This document shows positions 24,374-34,745 of a DNA stretch of 64,000 nt, piece after piece. How positions within the stretch are numbered: position 1 is the first letter of the stretch; every line of letters starts with the position of its first letter. Source of the stretch: Planctomycetaceae bacterium (lineage in GTDB: Bacteria > Planctomycetota > Planctomycetia > Pirellulales > Lacipirellulaceae); assembly GCA_002702655.1 (NCBI GenBank), contig PABB01000048.1, forward strand, positions 1-64,000, written 5' to 3'. The position numbers and the translations under genes are program-made. The notes under the pieces are model-generated. The model was not told where the DNA came from, did no database searches, and worked only from the letters and a program-made list of their open reading frames with translations.

Positions 24374-27300
24374 TCAGACCTGGAACTGGCCGACCAACGC
24401 CTGCAGTTCCTCGGCCAGGCTGCTCAGCACCGTGCCGGCTTCCTTGGTCTGCGAGGCGGCTTCCGAGGTCTGCTTGGCGCCCTTGTCCACCCCGGTGATG
24501 TTCACCGTGATCTCCTGGCTGGCCGAAGCACTCTCGTTGACGCCGCGCGACACGGTGTCGGCCGCGGTGGCCGTCTCCGAGACGCTCAGAGCGATCTGCT
24601 TGGTCGTGGCGCTCTGCTCCTCGACGGCCGCGGCGATCGTGCGGCTGACCTCGTTCACGTTGTTGATCACTTCGGTGATCTCGCGAATCGCGGTCACGGC
24701 TTCGCCCGTCGATCCCTGGATGCTCTCGATCCGGCGACGGATGTCATCGGTGGCGCTGGCCGTTTGCTTAGCCAGTTCCTTCACCTCGGTCGCAACGACG
24801 GCAAAACCTTTGCCCGCCTCGCCGGCCCGAGCGGCTTCGATCGTGGCGTTCAGGGCCAGCAGGTTGGTCTGCTCGGCGATGTCCTGAATCACCTCGATCA
24901 CCTTGCCAATCTCGTCCGCTGCGACGCCCAGGCCGCCGACCTTCTCGTTACTCACCTGAGCCAACCGAGCGGCTTCGCTGGCCACGGAGGCCGACTGCTC
25001 GGCGTTCTTGGCGATCTCGTTGATCGTGGCGGTCATTTCCTCGGTCGAGGCCGCCACAGTCCGCACGTTGCTGGACATCTCCTCGGTGCTCGAGGCCATC
25101 TGCCGCATGTTGGCCGACATTTCCTCAGCCGCGGCGGCCACGGTGGCCGATTGGCTGGTGGTTTCGTCGGCGCCGCCGGCCAGTTGCGTGGCCGTTGCAG
25201 ACAGTTGGGTCGAGGTGCTGGAGAGCCGACCGGCGTTGTTGGCCAGCTTGCCAACCACGTCCCGCAGGTTTTCGCACATCGAGTTGACCGCCATAGCGAT
25301 CTGGGTGAACGTGCTCTGCACCTCGGCCGTGTCCTCGTCGCCGTCGGCCACGTCGTAGGTCTGGTTGAGCTTGCCCGCGGCAACCTCGGCCAACACGCCC
25401 GACAGCTTGCCGACTTCCAGTTCCTGGAAGGCGGCCCGCTTCTCGTCGCGGACCTGCTGCTTCCGCTCCTCGGTCACGTTCTTCCACTCCAACGTGTTGC
25501 CGATGTACTCGCCCTCGGTGTTGTACTGGGCAGAGACTGACAACGCGAAGGTCAGCGGTCCGACCTGAATGTCCGTCTTGTACGGCAGGTTGTTGGGATC
25601 GTCCAGCAGCTTGCGCTGGTGGCTGGGCTCCTTGTGGAACTGATCGATGCATTGACCGACCAGTTTCTCCGGTTCGAGGCCCGGCCATACTTCGCGGAGC
25701 ACGCTCAGGTTCTCGGTCAGCAGGTTCAACGTCTGCTGGTTCATATAGGTCACGATGAAGTCGCGATCGACCATCATGAACGCTGCATCCGAGTTGTCGA
25801 CCACGCCCCGAAGCTTCAGCGCTTCGGTCCGCTGATTGACCGTCTCGGTAATGTCAGTCGCGTACTTGACGACCTTCGTTACGCGGCCGCTGGCGTCCAG
25901 GATCGGGTTGTACGAAGCCTGAATCCAGATTTCCGAGCCGTCCTTACCGATCCGCTTGTACTCGCCGGCATCGAACTTGCCCTTGGCCAAGTCCTCCCAG
26001 AACGTTTTGTACTCGACGGTGCGGGTGTACTCAGGGTCGCAGAAGATGCGGTGGTGCTGACCCTGAATCTCGTCCAGGGCATAACCCACAGCGCCGCAGA
26101 AATTCTCGTTGGCGTTGAGGATCGTGCCGTCCGGCGTGAATTCAATCACGGCCTGCGACTTGCCGATCGCTTCGATCTGGCCTTCGTAGTCGGCGTTCTT
26201 CAGCTTCTGGGCGGTGATGTCGGTCGCATACTTGACGACCTTGACCACCTTGCCGTTCTCATCCAGGATGGGATTGTACGAGGCCTGGATCCAAATCTCC
26301 GACCCGTCTTTGGTGAACCGCTTGTACTCGTTGGCGTCGAATTCGCCGCGGCCCAGCTTGTCCCAGAACGCCTTGTACTGGGGACTGCTGGTGTAAGCGG
26401 GATCGCAGAAGATGCGGTGATGCTTGCCCTGGATCTCGTCGAGCGTGTAGCCCACGGCGCCCAGGAAGTTGTCGTTGGCAGTCACAATCGTGCCATCGGG
26501 CGTGAACTCGATGGACGCCTGCGACTTGTCGATCGCTTGGATCTTGCCCTCATAGTCGCGAGCCTGGACCGTGAAGTCCGACATGGTGTCGAGCAACCCG
26601 TTGAGCGTCTCGGTCATCTCGCCAAGATCCCCGCCGGACGTCGTCTCGACCTTTTGGGTGTAGTCCTTCTTTGCCGCGGCGGCCAGGGCGGCAATCGTGC
26701 CGGAAATTGGACCAGTGATCATCCGCGTCAGGAACCACGACAGGCCCAACACGGCAGCGGTGATGGCCACGAACACGCCGACGTTCGACCAGAACGCCGA
26801 GGTCGCCGCTTCGCTCCGCACCTGGTCGATCGTTTGCACCGCGGCGAACGCCTCGTCGGTGTCCATCTTGGCCAACACGGCCCACTTCAAACCCAGGAGG
26901 TCAACGGGGGCGTAGGCAAACAATGCTTCGTTGCCGGCATAGTCCTGGGCCACGGTCGTGCCCGACTCGCCGTTGAGCGCGGCAGTCACGTACTCGCCGG
27001 TCACTTTGCCGTTTTGCGGGTTACGGAACGAGGGAACCAAGTTGTGACCCTCGGGATCGCGGTGTGAGTTGGACCGCATCAGCCCGTCGGCGCCCACGAG
27101 AATTGTCTCGCCCGTTTCGCCCAGACCTTCGCGGAGCGCCATGATCTCGGTGATGCGATCGACCGGCATCTGGAACATGGCCACGCCGATCTTCTCGCCG
27201 CCGTCAAAAATCGGCGAGGCGATGAAGCTGGCCGGCGCCTGATACGACGGAGCGTACTGCTTGAAGTCGACAATCACGAACTGGTCGGCGCTGTTCAGGG

Positions 27301-28036
27301 CAGCAGCCTTGCGGAACGCTTCGCCAAAGTTCGTGTCGGCGTACGGACCGTTCTTCAACGACGTGGTGAAGTCCAGTTCCTTGAACACTGAGTAGACGAT
27401 GTCGCCCGTCTCATGATCGACCAGGAAGATGTCGTAGTAGCCGAACTTCTCCAGGTAGTCGCGGACCACCGGGTGCAACTCAGCATGCAACAGGTTGTAG
27501 TCGGTGTCGGCCGAGCCGGCATCGAGCTGATGCTTTGATCCCAACGGATTCGAATTGGCCCGGATGTATTCGTACTGCAGAGCGATCGAGTCGTCGTCCA
27601 ACTGGTTGAAGTACTGCAGCGCGTTGGGATCGGCCCCGGCGTTTTGGCTGCGGAACTCGGCCGAGAACTCGCCCGTGTAGTACGTGGCCAGCTCGGACCG
27701 CTGCTCGGCAAGCGCCTGCTCGTCAACGCCGGCCTGATCGCGGTAGCTGTCGAAGGCGTCGCCCAGCTTGTGCATCGCCGAGACGACCATGCGGTCTTCC
27801 GAGAAAGTCAGGACCTGATCGCGGATCGTCTCGAAATACTTCTCGATCTGATTCGCCTTCAGGGCCCGCTGCGACTCCAGGTTCGCAACGACCTTGGTCT
27901 TCATGTCTTCCGCAGCGCTGGTTTGGACCTTTTCCAGGCCTCCGTTGAGCGCCATGTAGCCGGCTACGGCCGAGATCGCCAGCGGCACGAGTCCGCAAGC
28001 GAGGAAACCAGCGGTAAGTTTGCCTCGAACGTTCAT
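24374..28036 (-). CDS. methyl-accepting chemotaxis protein with Cache and three PAS domains
   Basis: 1220 residues. TM1 about 8-30; large periplasmic region about 31-415 of Cache type (for example [32 protein letters not shown]); TM2 about 417-437; HAMP about 438-490; PAS1 about 495-608 and PAS2 about 617-730, close to identical BdlA-like copies; PAS3 about 735-855; then the methyl-accepting coiled coil to the end with the conserved hairpin tip [17 protein letters not shown]. It lacks a C-terminal NWETF-type pentapeptide for CheR/CheB docking. The double PAS suggests cytoplasmic redox or ligand sensing added to the periplasmic input. Third gene of the che operon. Confidence 0.95.
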   Translation of the reverse strand: MNVRGKLTAGFLACGLVPLAISAVAGYMALNGGLEKVQTSAAEDMKTKVVANLESQRALKANQIEKYFETIRDQVLTFSEDRMVVSAMHKLGDAFDSYRDQAGVDEQALAEQRSELATYYTGEFSAEFRSQNAGADPNALQYFNQLDDDSIALQYEYIRANSNPLGSKHQLDAGSADTDYNLLHAELHPVVRDYLEKFGYYDIFLVDHETGDIVYSVFKELDFTTSLKNGPYADTNFGEAFRKAAALNSADQFVIVDFKQYAPSYQAPASFIASPIFDGGEKIGVAMFQMPVDRITEIMALREGLGETGETILVGADGLMRSNSHRDPEGHNLVPSFRNPQNGKVTGEYVTAALNGESGTTVAQDYAGNEALFAYAPVDLLGLKWAVLAKMDTDEAFAAVQTIDQVRSEAATSAFWSNVGVFVAITAAVLGLSWFLTRMITGPISGTIAALAAAAKKDYTQKVETTSGGDLGEMTETLNGLLDTMSDFTVQARDYEGKIQAIDKSQASIEFTPDGTIVTANDNFLGAVGYTLDEIQGKHHRIFCDPAYTSSPQYKAFWDKLGRGEFDANEYKRFTKDGSEIWIQASYNPILDENGKVVKVVKYATDITAQKLKNADYEGQIEAIGKSQAVIEFTPDGTILNANENFCGAVGYALDEIQGQHHRIFCDPEYTRTVEYKTFWEDLAKGKFDAGEYKRIGKDGSEIWIQASYNPILDASGRVTKVVKYATDITETVNQRTEALKLRGVVDNSDAAFMMVDRDFIVTYMNQQTLNLLTENLSVLREVWPGLEPEKLVGQCIDQFHKEPSHQRKLLDDPNNLPYKTDIQVGPLTFALSVSAQYNTEGEYIGNTLEWKNVTEERKQQVRDEKRAAFQELEVGKLSGVLAEVAAGKLNQTYDVADGDEDTAEVQSTFTQIAMAVNSMCENLRDVVGKLANNAGRLSSTSTQLSATATQLAGGADETTSQSATVAAAAEEMSANMRQMASSTEEMSSNVRTVAASTEEMTATINEIAKNAEQSASVASEAARLAQVSNEKVGGLGVAADEIGKVIEVIQDIAEQTNLLALNATIEAARAGEAGKGFAVVATEVKELAKQTASATDDIRRRIESIQGSTGEAVTAIREITEVINNVNEVSRTIAAAVEEQSATTKQIALSVSETATAADTVSRGVNESASASQEITVNITGVDKGAKQTSEAASQTKEAGTVLSSLAEELQALVGQFQV

Positions 28037-28108
28037 CAGTATTTATCCCCAAGAAAGAAGGTCAAAAACTCGTGGAATCGGTCGGGCACGCCCCCGATCG
28101 AAACGCCC

Positions 28109-28585
28109 CTACGCCGGCGCTGTCGCTTCGCCGAGCGCCTCCTCGATATTCAAAAGCACCACGATCGACGACTTGAGCGTGTGGACGCCCGAGAGCAGTC
28201 GACCGTCGATTCCCCGGACGTTCGCCGGCGGGGGGTCAATCTCCGCCGCGTCGATCGTCAGGATGTCGGAGATCCGGTCGACCAGCAGGCCGATCGATTC
28301 GCCGTCGTAGTTGACGATCAGGTTGCGGCTTTCGCGGGTCACTTCGGCGGCCGGCAAGCCGAGGACTTGCCGCAAGTCGATGACCGTGGCCACCTCGCCC
28401 CGCAGGTTGATCACGCCGCGCACCTCCTCGGGAGCGTGCGGGACGCGGGTCACTTCCAATTGCCGGTTGATCTCCTGCACATGCCGGATGTCGATCCCCA
28501 GCAGGATGTCGCCGACATAGAACGTGGCGAATTGCACTTCGCCCGTTCGACGCTCGCGTTCAGCGGCAGGTGTTGGTGCGGACAT
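28109..28585 (-). CDS. cheW: chemotaxis coupling protein CheW
   Basis: 158 residues, one CheW domain (SH3-like beta barrel pair). Recognisable: FATFYVGDILLGIDIRHVQE (about 19-38), VRGVINLRGEVATVIDLR (about 55-72) and the closing IVVLLNIEEAL. It links the receptor encoded downstream to the kinase CheA encoded upstream. Spacing is 72 bp to mcp and 90 bp from cheA, consistent with an operon. Confidence 0.95.
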   Translation of the reverse strand: MSAPTPAAERERRTGEVQFATFYVGDILLGIDIRHVQEINRQLEVTRVPHAPEEVRGVINLRGEVATVIDLRQVLGLPAAEVTRESRNLIVNYDGESIGLLVDRISDILTIDAAEIDPPPANVRGIDGRLLSGVHTLKSSIVVLLNIEEALGEATAPA

Positions 28586-28675
28586 GGTTGATTCCTCGTT
28601 TGCAAAACCGGCGGCCGCGGCCGCGGGATGATGACAGGGCGGCGGGCGGCGGGGCGCCGATCGCCGAATGGCTCG

Positions 28676-31402
28676 TTACGCGGGCGCCAGTTGGCGAGGT
28701 TGGTTGTTGCCCGCGTGCTGACCGGCGAAGTTATGCACGGCATTCAGCAGACGTTCGCGGTCCATCTTGATCTGGTAGTCGTCGATGCCGACCTCCAGGC
28801 CGTGCTGCACGTCGGCCGCCCCGGCCAGCGACGTCAACGCGATCACGGGCAAGTGCGAGTGCGCGGCCGACTGCTTGACGTTGCGGCACAACTCGAAGCC
28901 GTTCATGTTCGGCATCTCGATATCGGTGACGATCAGGTCGAAGTCGTGTTCGCCGCTTTCCAAGGCTTGCCACGCTTCGAGCCCGTCCTCGCTCTCATGC
29001 ACGCGGTACCCCTTGTCGACGAACAGGGCCGCCACCTGCTTGCGGAAGAAGCTCGAGTCCTCGGCCAGCAGGATGTACGGCGGCAGGCCGTCGTCGACCG
29101 TTTCCACTTGCTGGGCTTCGAACCAGTCGGGATGCGCGATCTCGGCCAATTGGAACAGGTCGACCAGGCGGGTCGGGTGCTCGCCGATGACCAGCGAACC
29201 CATGACGCCCGGCTCGCGGAAGGTGATCGTGTCGAAGTCGACCGGCACGTCGCGGATGTCTTCCAGGTTCGGCGCCACCAGCCCGACTTCTTTGCCGCCC
29301 GCCTCGTAGACGATCAGGTACAGCTGCTCGGGCGTGGCGCCCGGCTTGGCGGTGATCAGGTTCTCCAGGCGAATGACCGGCATTGTCGTGTTGCGGTACT
29401 GGACCAATTCTTGGCCGCCGATGCTGTCGACCTGGTCGGCCCGCACGCGCTCGATCCGCGACACGACGTCCATGCACACGGCAAAGTGCTCGCGGTCGTC
29501 GTTGGTGAACAGCAGGACCGACTGCTTGTCGTCGCCGCCCGCCGCGGCCTTGGCCGCCTCGTCGTCGCGGAGATCTTCGCAGGAGCGGATCTCCTGGCTG
29601 GCGCCCAGCCCGGCGATGTCGAGAATCAACGCCACGTGGCCGTCGCCCAGGATCGTCGCCCCGGACAGGCACGAGCCGTCCTTAATGTGCCGGCCCAGCG
29701 GCTTGACCACGATTTCTTCCGAGTCGTGCAACTCGTCGACGACGACGCCGAACCGCTGGCGGCCCGACTCGACGACAATGATGTTCGTGGCGGGCGCCTC
29801 GTCGTCGATGACTTCGACGCGCTCGATCGGCTCCATGCCGAGCGCATCGTCCAGCCGGACCAGCGGCAGCAGCGCGCCGCGGAGCCGCAACACCTCGGCG
29901 TCCTTCACCCGGCCCAGGCGCTCGTCGAGTTCCTGCGGCCGTACGCGGACCAGCTCGGCAATGTTTACCTGCGGAATCGCGAAGCGGTCGTTGCGAACCT
30001 GCACGATCAGCGACGGGATAATCGCCAGAGTCAGCGGCAGCGTGATGATGATGTTGGTGCCCTGCCCGACGACCGACTCCACGTCGACCGTGCCGCCCAG
30101 CTTGGCGATATTCGTCCGCACCACGTCCATGCCGACGCCGCGACCGCTCACGTCGGTCACCTCGGCAGCGGTGGAGAAGCCCGGATGGAAAATCAGCCGC
30201 ACCGCCTCGCGTTCGCTCATCTGCTCCGCCTGCTCGGGCGTGATGGCGCCCTTGGCGACGGCTTTTTCTTTCAGCTTACTAGGGTCGATCCCGGCGCCGT
30301 CGTCTTCGATCTCGATGCGCACCTTGCCGGCCTGATAGAAGGCTCGCAAGTTCAGCGTGCCCTGGGCCGGCTTGCCGGCGGCGGTGCGAACCTGCGGCGT
30401 CTCGACGCCGTGATCCATCGAGTTGCGAATCAGATGCGTCAGCGGATCGCCGATCGCTTCGACAATCGTCTTGTCGACTTCGACCTCTTTGCCTTCGATG
30501 TTCAGCTCGCAGTCCTTATTGAGCTTGGCGCCCAGGTCGCGGACGATTCGCGGGAACTTGCCGAACACCGTGCCGATCTGCTGCATGCGGGTCTGCATGA
30601 TCGACTCTTGCAGTTCGCTGGTCACTTGATCAAGCCGGGCCGCAATGCCCTCCATGCCGCCGTGCGACTCGGCGCCGACGACCTGCATCAATTGGTTGCG
30701 GCTGAGCACCAGTTCGCCGGCCAAATTCATCAGCTTGTCGAGCAAGCCGACCGACACGCGAATGCTGGTGTCGACGGCGGCGGGCGCCTTGCGCTCCTTG
30801 TCCGCGGCCGGGGGAGTTTCCTTCTCCGCTGCGGGAGCGGGCGTCGGCGCAGCCGCGACCTCGACCGGCGCGGGCGCCTCGTCGGCCGCGGGCTCCTCAT
30901 CCGCTGGTTCACGGGCAGCGGCCTGCTCGACGGGAGAGTCGTCCATCACGACCACCGTGGCGCCGGCCGACGTCTCCGCTGGGCCGTCCGCGGCGGCAGC
31001 AGCGGGCGGGGCGAGCTTCTCGCCAGCGGCAATTGCGTCGAGCGCCGACACAAACTCGCTGACATCCGCATCATTCGAGTTGTGAATGTCGTCGATCAAA
31101 CCCTGCAGGCGGTCGGCGGACTTGAGCATCACGTCGACGATCGCCGATGTGGGAGTCAGCTCAAGATTACGCATCATGTTCAGAACGTTCTCGAGGCTAT
31201 GAGCGAGGTCGTTGACCTTGGTCATGCCCAGAAAGCCGGCCGCGCCCTTAATCGAATGGATCGCGCGGAACACGTTGTTCACAAGATCGACGTCGACGTT
31301 CTCGCCCATTTCTTCGATGGCAAGGAACTGATTCTCGACGTCCGCAAGATGTTCGTTGGACTCGACGACAAATTCGCCAAGCAGTTCGTCTTCAAACGAC
31401 AT
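28676..31402 (-). CDS. cheA: hybrid chemotaxis kinase CheA with C-terminal receiver
   Basis: 908 residues from the ATG at 31402; the frame extends to 31996 without support. Order: HPt domain (about 1-110, phospho-His 49 in RAIHSIKGAAGFLG), a long Ala/Pro/Glu-rich linker, dimerisation domain (DKLMNLAGELVLSRNQLM), HATPase (HLIRNSMDHGVE, DDGAGID, GRGVGMDVV), two CheW-like domains, and a receiver (about 785-895) with Asp in LIVTDIEMPNMNG. No separate CheY is encoded nearby, so the fused receiver or a distant one must carry the output. First gene of a five-gene leftward operon. Such CheA-REC systems can run motility or alternative cellular functions. Confidence 0.96.
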   Translation of the reverse strand: MSFEDELLGEFVVESNEHLADVENQFLAIEEMGENVDVDLVNNVFRAIHSIKGAAGFLGMTKVNDLAHSLENVLNMMRNLELTPTSAIVDVMLKSADRLQGLIDDIHNSNDADVSEFVSALDAIAAGEKLAPPAAAAADGPAETSAGATVVVMDDSPVEQAAAREPADEEPAADEAPAPVEVAAAPTPAPAAEKETPPAADKERKAPAAVDTSIRVSVGLLDKLMNLAGELVLSRNQLMQVVGAESHGGMEGIAARLDQVTSELQESIMQTRMQQIGTVFGKFPRIVRDLGAKLNKDCELNIEGKEVEVDKTIVEAIGDPLTHLIRNSMDHGVETPQVRTAAGKPAQGTLNLRAFYQAGKVRIEIEDDGAGIDPSKLKEKAVAKGAITPEQAEQMSEREAVRLIFHPGFSTAAEVTDVSGRGVGMDVVRTNIAKLGGTVDVESVVGQGTNIIITLPLTLAIIPSLIVQVRNDRFAIPQVNIAELVRVRPQELDERLGRVKDAEVLRLRGALLPLVRLDDALGMEPIERVEVIDDEAPATNIIVVESGRQRFGVVVDELHDSEEIVVKPLGRHIKDGSCLSGATILGDGHVALILDIAGLGASQEIRSCEDLRDDEAAKAAAGGDDKQSVLLFTNDDREHFAVCMDVVSRIERVRADQVDSIGGQELVQYRNTTMPVIRLENLITAKPGATPEQLYLIVYEAGGKEVGLVAPNLEDIRDVPVDFDTITFREPGVMGSLVIGEHPTRLVDLFQLAEIAHPDWFEAQQVETVDDGLPPYILLAEDSSFFRKQVAALFVDKGYRVHESEDGLEAWQALESGEHDFDLIVTDIEMPNMNGFELCRNVKQSAAHSHLPVIALTSLAGAADVQHGLEVGIDDYQIKMDRERLLNAVHNFAGQHAGNNQPRQLAPA

Positions 31403-31688
31403 GACAGGCCCCTGAGGGTCGGGCCAAGCTGACCGCATCAAGGCGTTCGCTCGGCTACTGGCGTAAAAAATTCGCTCGGCAAAACGTAGGTTGCGACCGC
31501 GCTCCAAGCGCGCAGGACCCCCTGCGGAATGGCGAAAAAGGGCCGAAAGAGCACCCACGCCCGCCGAGTGGGCGGTGATTTTGTGCAAAGAAACTGCCGA
31601 TTGGCCGATTCGATGGCGGAATGAACGGCACGGCCGGTACAGTCCGTACCTGGCCCCCAAAAAAGATGCTGCGCTCGGCAGCAGGGCG

Positions 31689-32324
31689 CTAATCGTCGCC
31701 TTCGAAGAGATCGTCGGCGTAGCCGGGGGGGAAGGGATCGACCAGCGATTGGCCGTGATCCGGACGCGACGGCTTCGTCGCCGGGGCTTGGTCTGCCGCG
31801 TTGCCAGCGGCCAAGTCTGCGTCCTCCAGCGGCTCGGCAAATTTCCGCACCCAGTAGGCCACTTCCGACTCGGTCGGCACGCCGTGCTGCTTACGGGCGT
31901 CCATCGTCGGACCGCGACGTTGCAGACGCCGGCGAACGGCGGCGGAGTACCACTCGTCGCTGTCGATAAAGCGGCACCGCCGGCGGCGCGCGGCACGCTG
32001 CACGCGGTGATCGCTGCTGACCACCAGCAGCGACCGGGGCGCGTTGTGCGTTGCGATCAGTTCTTCCAGCAACTCGTCGGCATCGGCGTAGGTGGCGGCG
32101 TAGCGGACCAGCATGTCGGCCACGGTGACCGAACGCGGCAGTCCCGGCGGGGCGTCGGTGGCGTCGAACACGATGGTGGTCCGCTGCCGCTCGGCGTCGT
32201 CAATGCTGGCGGCCAGGAACCGCAGCATCGCCTCGCGCGAGCGCTGCAGACTCCCGCCCCCGCGTCCGCGGCCAAAAATCCCCGCCGCGTGCAACAGATT
32301 GTAGCCGTCGATCAACAATGCCAT
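31689..32324 (-). CDS. NYN domain (YacP-like) RNase-fold protein
   Basis: 211 residues from the ATG at 32324. A PIN-like NYN fold: the opening MALLIDGYNLLHAAG holds the first conserved Asp and Asn; TTIVFDATDAPPG, YADADELLEELI and LLVVSSDHRVQRAA supply further acidic metal-binding positions. YacP-type proteins act in rRNA or mRNA processing in the cytoplasm. The C-terminal 50 residues are Pro/Asp-rich and probably disordered. It is the gene upstream of the CheA region on the same strand, separated by about 285 bp in which nothing else is recognised. Confidence 0.85.
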   Translation of the reverse strand: MALLIDGYNLLHAAGIFGRGRGGGSLQRSREAMLRFLAASIDDAERQRTTIVFDATDAPPGLPRSVTVADMLVRYAATYADADELLEELIATHNAPRSLLVVSSDHRVQRAARRRRCRFIDSDEWYSAAVRRRLQRRGPTMDARKQHGVPTESEVAYWVRKFAEPLEDADLAAGNAADQAPATKPSRPDHGQSLVDPFPPGYADDLFEGDD

Positions 32325-32400
32325 GGGGGCATCATAAGGCATCGCACGGCGACACCGCGACCTTGATGAACTCGACTTTTCGGCGACGGTCTACCGTCAG

Positions 32401-32464
32401 CGTGCCAGGGCTCTGTGAGCCGCGCCTTCTCCGGGATTCGCACGGCTCACAGAGCCGTGGCACG
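32401..32464. repeat. inverted pair of CACGGCTCTGTGAGCCGTG palindromes
   Basis: Copies at about 32401-32424 and 32440-32464 face each other in the spacer upstream of the NYN gene and downstream of pyrB. Confidence 0.8.
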
Positions 32465-32487
32465 CCCATCTCGGCAGCACGCGACCG

Positions 32488-33744
32488 CTAAGCTTGCCCG
32501 CCCGCGAGCCAATCGCCGTAGTGCTCGTGATAGCAGCGAGCCACTCGGTGATCCACGTTGAACACGTGGGCCAGCAGCGCCGCGCGAACCCACATGCCGT
32601 TGCGGGCCTGGCGAAAGTACATCGCCCGGGGGTCGTTGTCGATTTCGGGGGGAATCTCGCCGAAATGCTGATCGCGGGGGAACGGGTGCAGGATCGGCGC
32701 GTACCGCTTCATCCGTCGCGCCAGTTCCGCAGTGAGCTTGAAATTGGCGAAGTCGATCGCGGCAAACTCCGCATCGTCGGCCGCGGCGTTGTGTTCCTTT
32801 TGAATCCGCGTCATGTACAGCGCGTCGAGCGTCTCGATCGCCGGCACGCCATTGATCGGCGACTCGAGCGATTCGACCTCCACGTATCGCACGCCGCGAC
32901 GGTCCAGCCGCTGCCGCAAATCGTCGCCCATCCGCAACGTGGGGTGGTCGGGCGCCACGAACACCAGCGAGACGCCCTCATACAGGCTCAGCAAACTCGC
33001 CAGCGACCGCACCGTGCGGCCCCGGCCGATATCGCCGCAGAATCCGTACGTTTTGCCGGCCAACCCCGTGTTCAAATCCGGGTACTCGTCCCGCAGCTTG
33101 TCGAGCTTCGTCGCCGCGGGCGAGTCCTTGGGGCTGACAAACTGGAACGTCCGCTGCAGCGTGTAGATATCCAGCAGCGCCTGCGTCGGATGCTCGTCGG
33201 CCCCCGAGCCGGCGTTGATGATCGGCACGCTGCGGTTGCCCGACCGTTCCAGGTCGTTCATCAGGTACGCGCAAGCTTCGGCCAGCCGGGCCACCGGCGA
33301 CCGCATGATCACCAGATCAAAGTAGCTGGAGAACATGCGGATCGAATCAAACCGCGTCTCGCCCTTGGTTTCCGACGAAGTCGTCGGGTCGCGCACCTCG
33401 TTGCACGTGACGCCCAGAATCTGGCACGCCGCCATGAACGACAAGAACGTGCGGGTCGAGGGCTGCGTGAAATACAGCATCGCCCGTTTGTGGGCCAACA
33501 GCCGCAGCAGAAAATCCTGGCCATCGCGCGATTTGGACAGCAACCGGATCTTGTCAGCCGTGCCGGCCAGATCCTCCAACACGTCGACCGAGTACTGCCC
33601 GCCGAAAATCACGTGCCGCAGCCGGCCCTCGCGGCTGAACTCGGCCGTTTTGAGCTGCGGCGGACGGTCAATCCGCTCAGCATACAGGGCCAGATCACGA
33701 TCATCCTGCGTAGCAGGCGTATCGACGGAAGCAGCGGTAGACAT
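32488..33744 (-). CDS. pyrB: aspartate carbamoyltransferase catalytic chain
   Basis: 418 residues, about 100 longer than the classical catalytic chain. It makes N-carbamoyl-L-aspartate in pyrimidine synthesis. Carbamoyl-phosphate motif STRT in FTQPSTRTFLSFMAA (about 92-106), HPTQALLDIYTL (about 186-197) for the second phosphate/aspartate site, GKTYGFCGDIGRGRTVRS (about 230-247), TRIQKE (about 319) and HPFPRD (about 357). The N-terminal 40 residues and inserts in the middle explain the extra length. No pyrI regulatory chain is adjacent. An ornithine carbamoyltransferase is less likely because HPTQ is followed by ATCase-like segments. Confidence 0.9.
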   Translation of the reverse strand: MSTAASVDTPATQDDRDLALYAERIDRPPQLKTAEFSREGRLRHVIFGGQYSVDVLEDLAGTADKIRLLSKSRDGQDFLLRLLAHKRAMLYFTQPSTRTFLSFMAACQILGVTCNEVRDPTTSSETKGETRFDSIRMFSSYFDLVIMRSPVARLAEACAYLMNDLERSGNRSVPIINAGSGADEHPTQALLDIYTLQRTFQFVSPKDSPAATKLDKLRDEYPDLNTGLAGKTYGFCGDIGRGRTVRSLASLLSLYEGVSLVFVAPDHPTLRMGDDLRQRLDRRGVRYVEVESLESPINGVPAIETLDALYMTRIQKEHNAAADDAEFAAIDFANFKLTAELARRMKRYAPILHPFPRDQHFGEIPPEIDNDPRAMYFRQARNGMWVRAALLAHVFNVDHRVARCYHEHYGDWLAGGQA

Positions 33745-33850
33745 GGCTCAGCAGGTAGCTGCGAAACGGGGCGTCGTTGGACTCGGACCGTTATCCCACA
33801 GCCGGCCGTGGGGCGTCAAGTTGCCGCCAACTGAGCGACCTGCCGCCGCG

Positions 33851-34630
33851 TCACGCCTTGTCGCGCGTGAACACCGGCGCATCGGGCTGGGACAACTCGC
33901 GATTCAGCCGATAACCGTCGCGGCGGAATGTTAGCAATTGATCGGGCGAATCGGCGCGCCGCTCGATCAGCCACCGCGCCATCACGCCCCGCGCTCGCTT
34001 GGCGAAGAAGCTCAGCACTTTGTAATTGCCGTTGTGCAAATCGCGAAAGCTGGGCGTGACGACCCGGCGCCCAAGTTGGCCGAGCCCCGCGGCGCGAATG
34101 TACTCCTGCGAGGCGAGATTCACGACCACCGGCTCGGGTGCGCCACGCAGGTCCTTGGCCAGCGCCTTGCGAATGCGGTCGCCCCAGTATTCGTAGAGAT
34201 TGCCCCCGCGGTCGGTCGCCAGTTCGGTCCCCATCTCCAGCCGATACGGCTGAATCAGGTCCAACGGCCGCAGCACGCCGTACAACCCCGAGAGAATCCG
34301 CACCTGCCGCTGGGCGAAGTCCCAGTCATCGGCAGCCAGGGTCTCGGCTGCCAGCCCCTGATACACGTCGCCGCGAAACGCCAAGGCCGCTGGCTTGGAC
34401 CGCTGCGCCGCCGCGGTCCCCGTGGTTTTGAAGTCGACAAAGTAGCCGCGGACCGTCGCGGCCAACTTGTCGCTGACGCCCATCAGCGCCTGCAAATCCG
34501 CCGAGCTGAACTGCTTGAGCTGCTTGGCCAGCCGATGGGCCTCGGCCAGCAGCGTCGGCTTGGTGGTCGGCAACTCGGCGTCAGCCGGGGAAAAATCGAG
34601 CGTCTTGGCGGGCGAGAGCAGAATCAGCAT
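33851..34630 (-). CDS. yaaA: peroxide-stress protein YaaA (DUF328/UPF0246)
   Basis: 259 residues, normal length. The family opens with MLILLSPAKTLDF as here, followed by YQGLAAETL, ILSGLYGVLRPLDLIQPYRLEMG and KVLSFFAKRARGVMARW, all characteristic. YaaA lowers free iron and protects DNA and proteins during hydrogen peroxide stress; a DNA-binding fold has been described for the family. It sits between pyrB and the ABC-2 permease on the same strand, with no operon logic evident. Confidence 0.93.
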   Translation of the reverse strand: MLILLSPAKTLDFSPADAELPTTKPTLLAEAHRLAKQLKQFSSADLQALMGVSDKLAATVRGYFVDFKTTGTAAAQRSKPAALAFRGDVYQGLAAETLAADDWDFAQRQVRILSGLYGVLRPLDLIQPYRLEMGTELATDRGGNLYEYWGDRIRKALAKDLRGAPEPVVVNLASQEYIRAAGLGQLGRRVVTPSFRDLHNGNYKVLSFFAKRARGVMARWLIERRADSPDQLLTFRRDGYRLNRELSQPDAPVFTRDKA

Positions 34631-34714
34631 GGCGGATGGCTAACGAGGCAACGCGAGCGTTTCGCGAAGAAACGAGTGAGGCATTTCAGATGCCTACGGT
34701 CCAGGCGTCTGATA

Positions 34715-34745
34715 CTAACAATCTCACATCACACATCTCACATCA
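34715..34745 (-). repeat. heptad tract beginning at the ABC-2 permease stop
   Basis: Minus strand: TGATGTG-AGATGTG-TGATGTG-AGATTGT-TAG. The TGA (34745-34743) is the stop of the permease. It is nearly identical to the tract at the prfA stop (48434 leftwards), with one mismatch in the first 27 bases. Only one arm is seen. Confidence 0.8.

Noticed and set aside
25619-27067. A 482-residue plus-strand frame opposite the chemoreceptor
   Set aside because: Mirror of the receptor coding sequence; the repeats in its translation simply reflect the duplicated PAS domains.
28628-31432. A 934-residue plus-strand open frame opposite cheA
   Set aside because: It is antisense to a CheA whose every domain motif is recognisable; long mirror frames are expected at this GC content. 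Its translation has no domain and is rich in His, Asp, Arg and Val, as antisense frames are.
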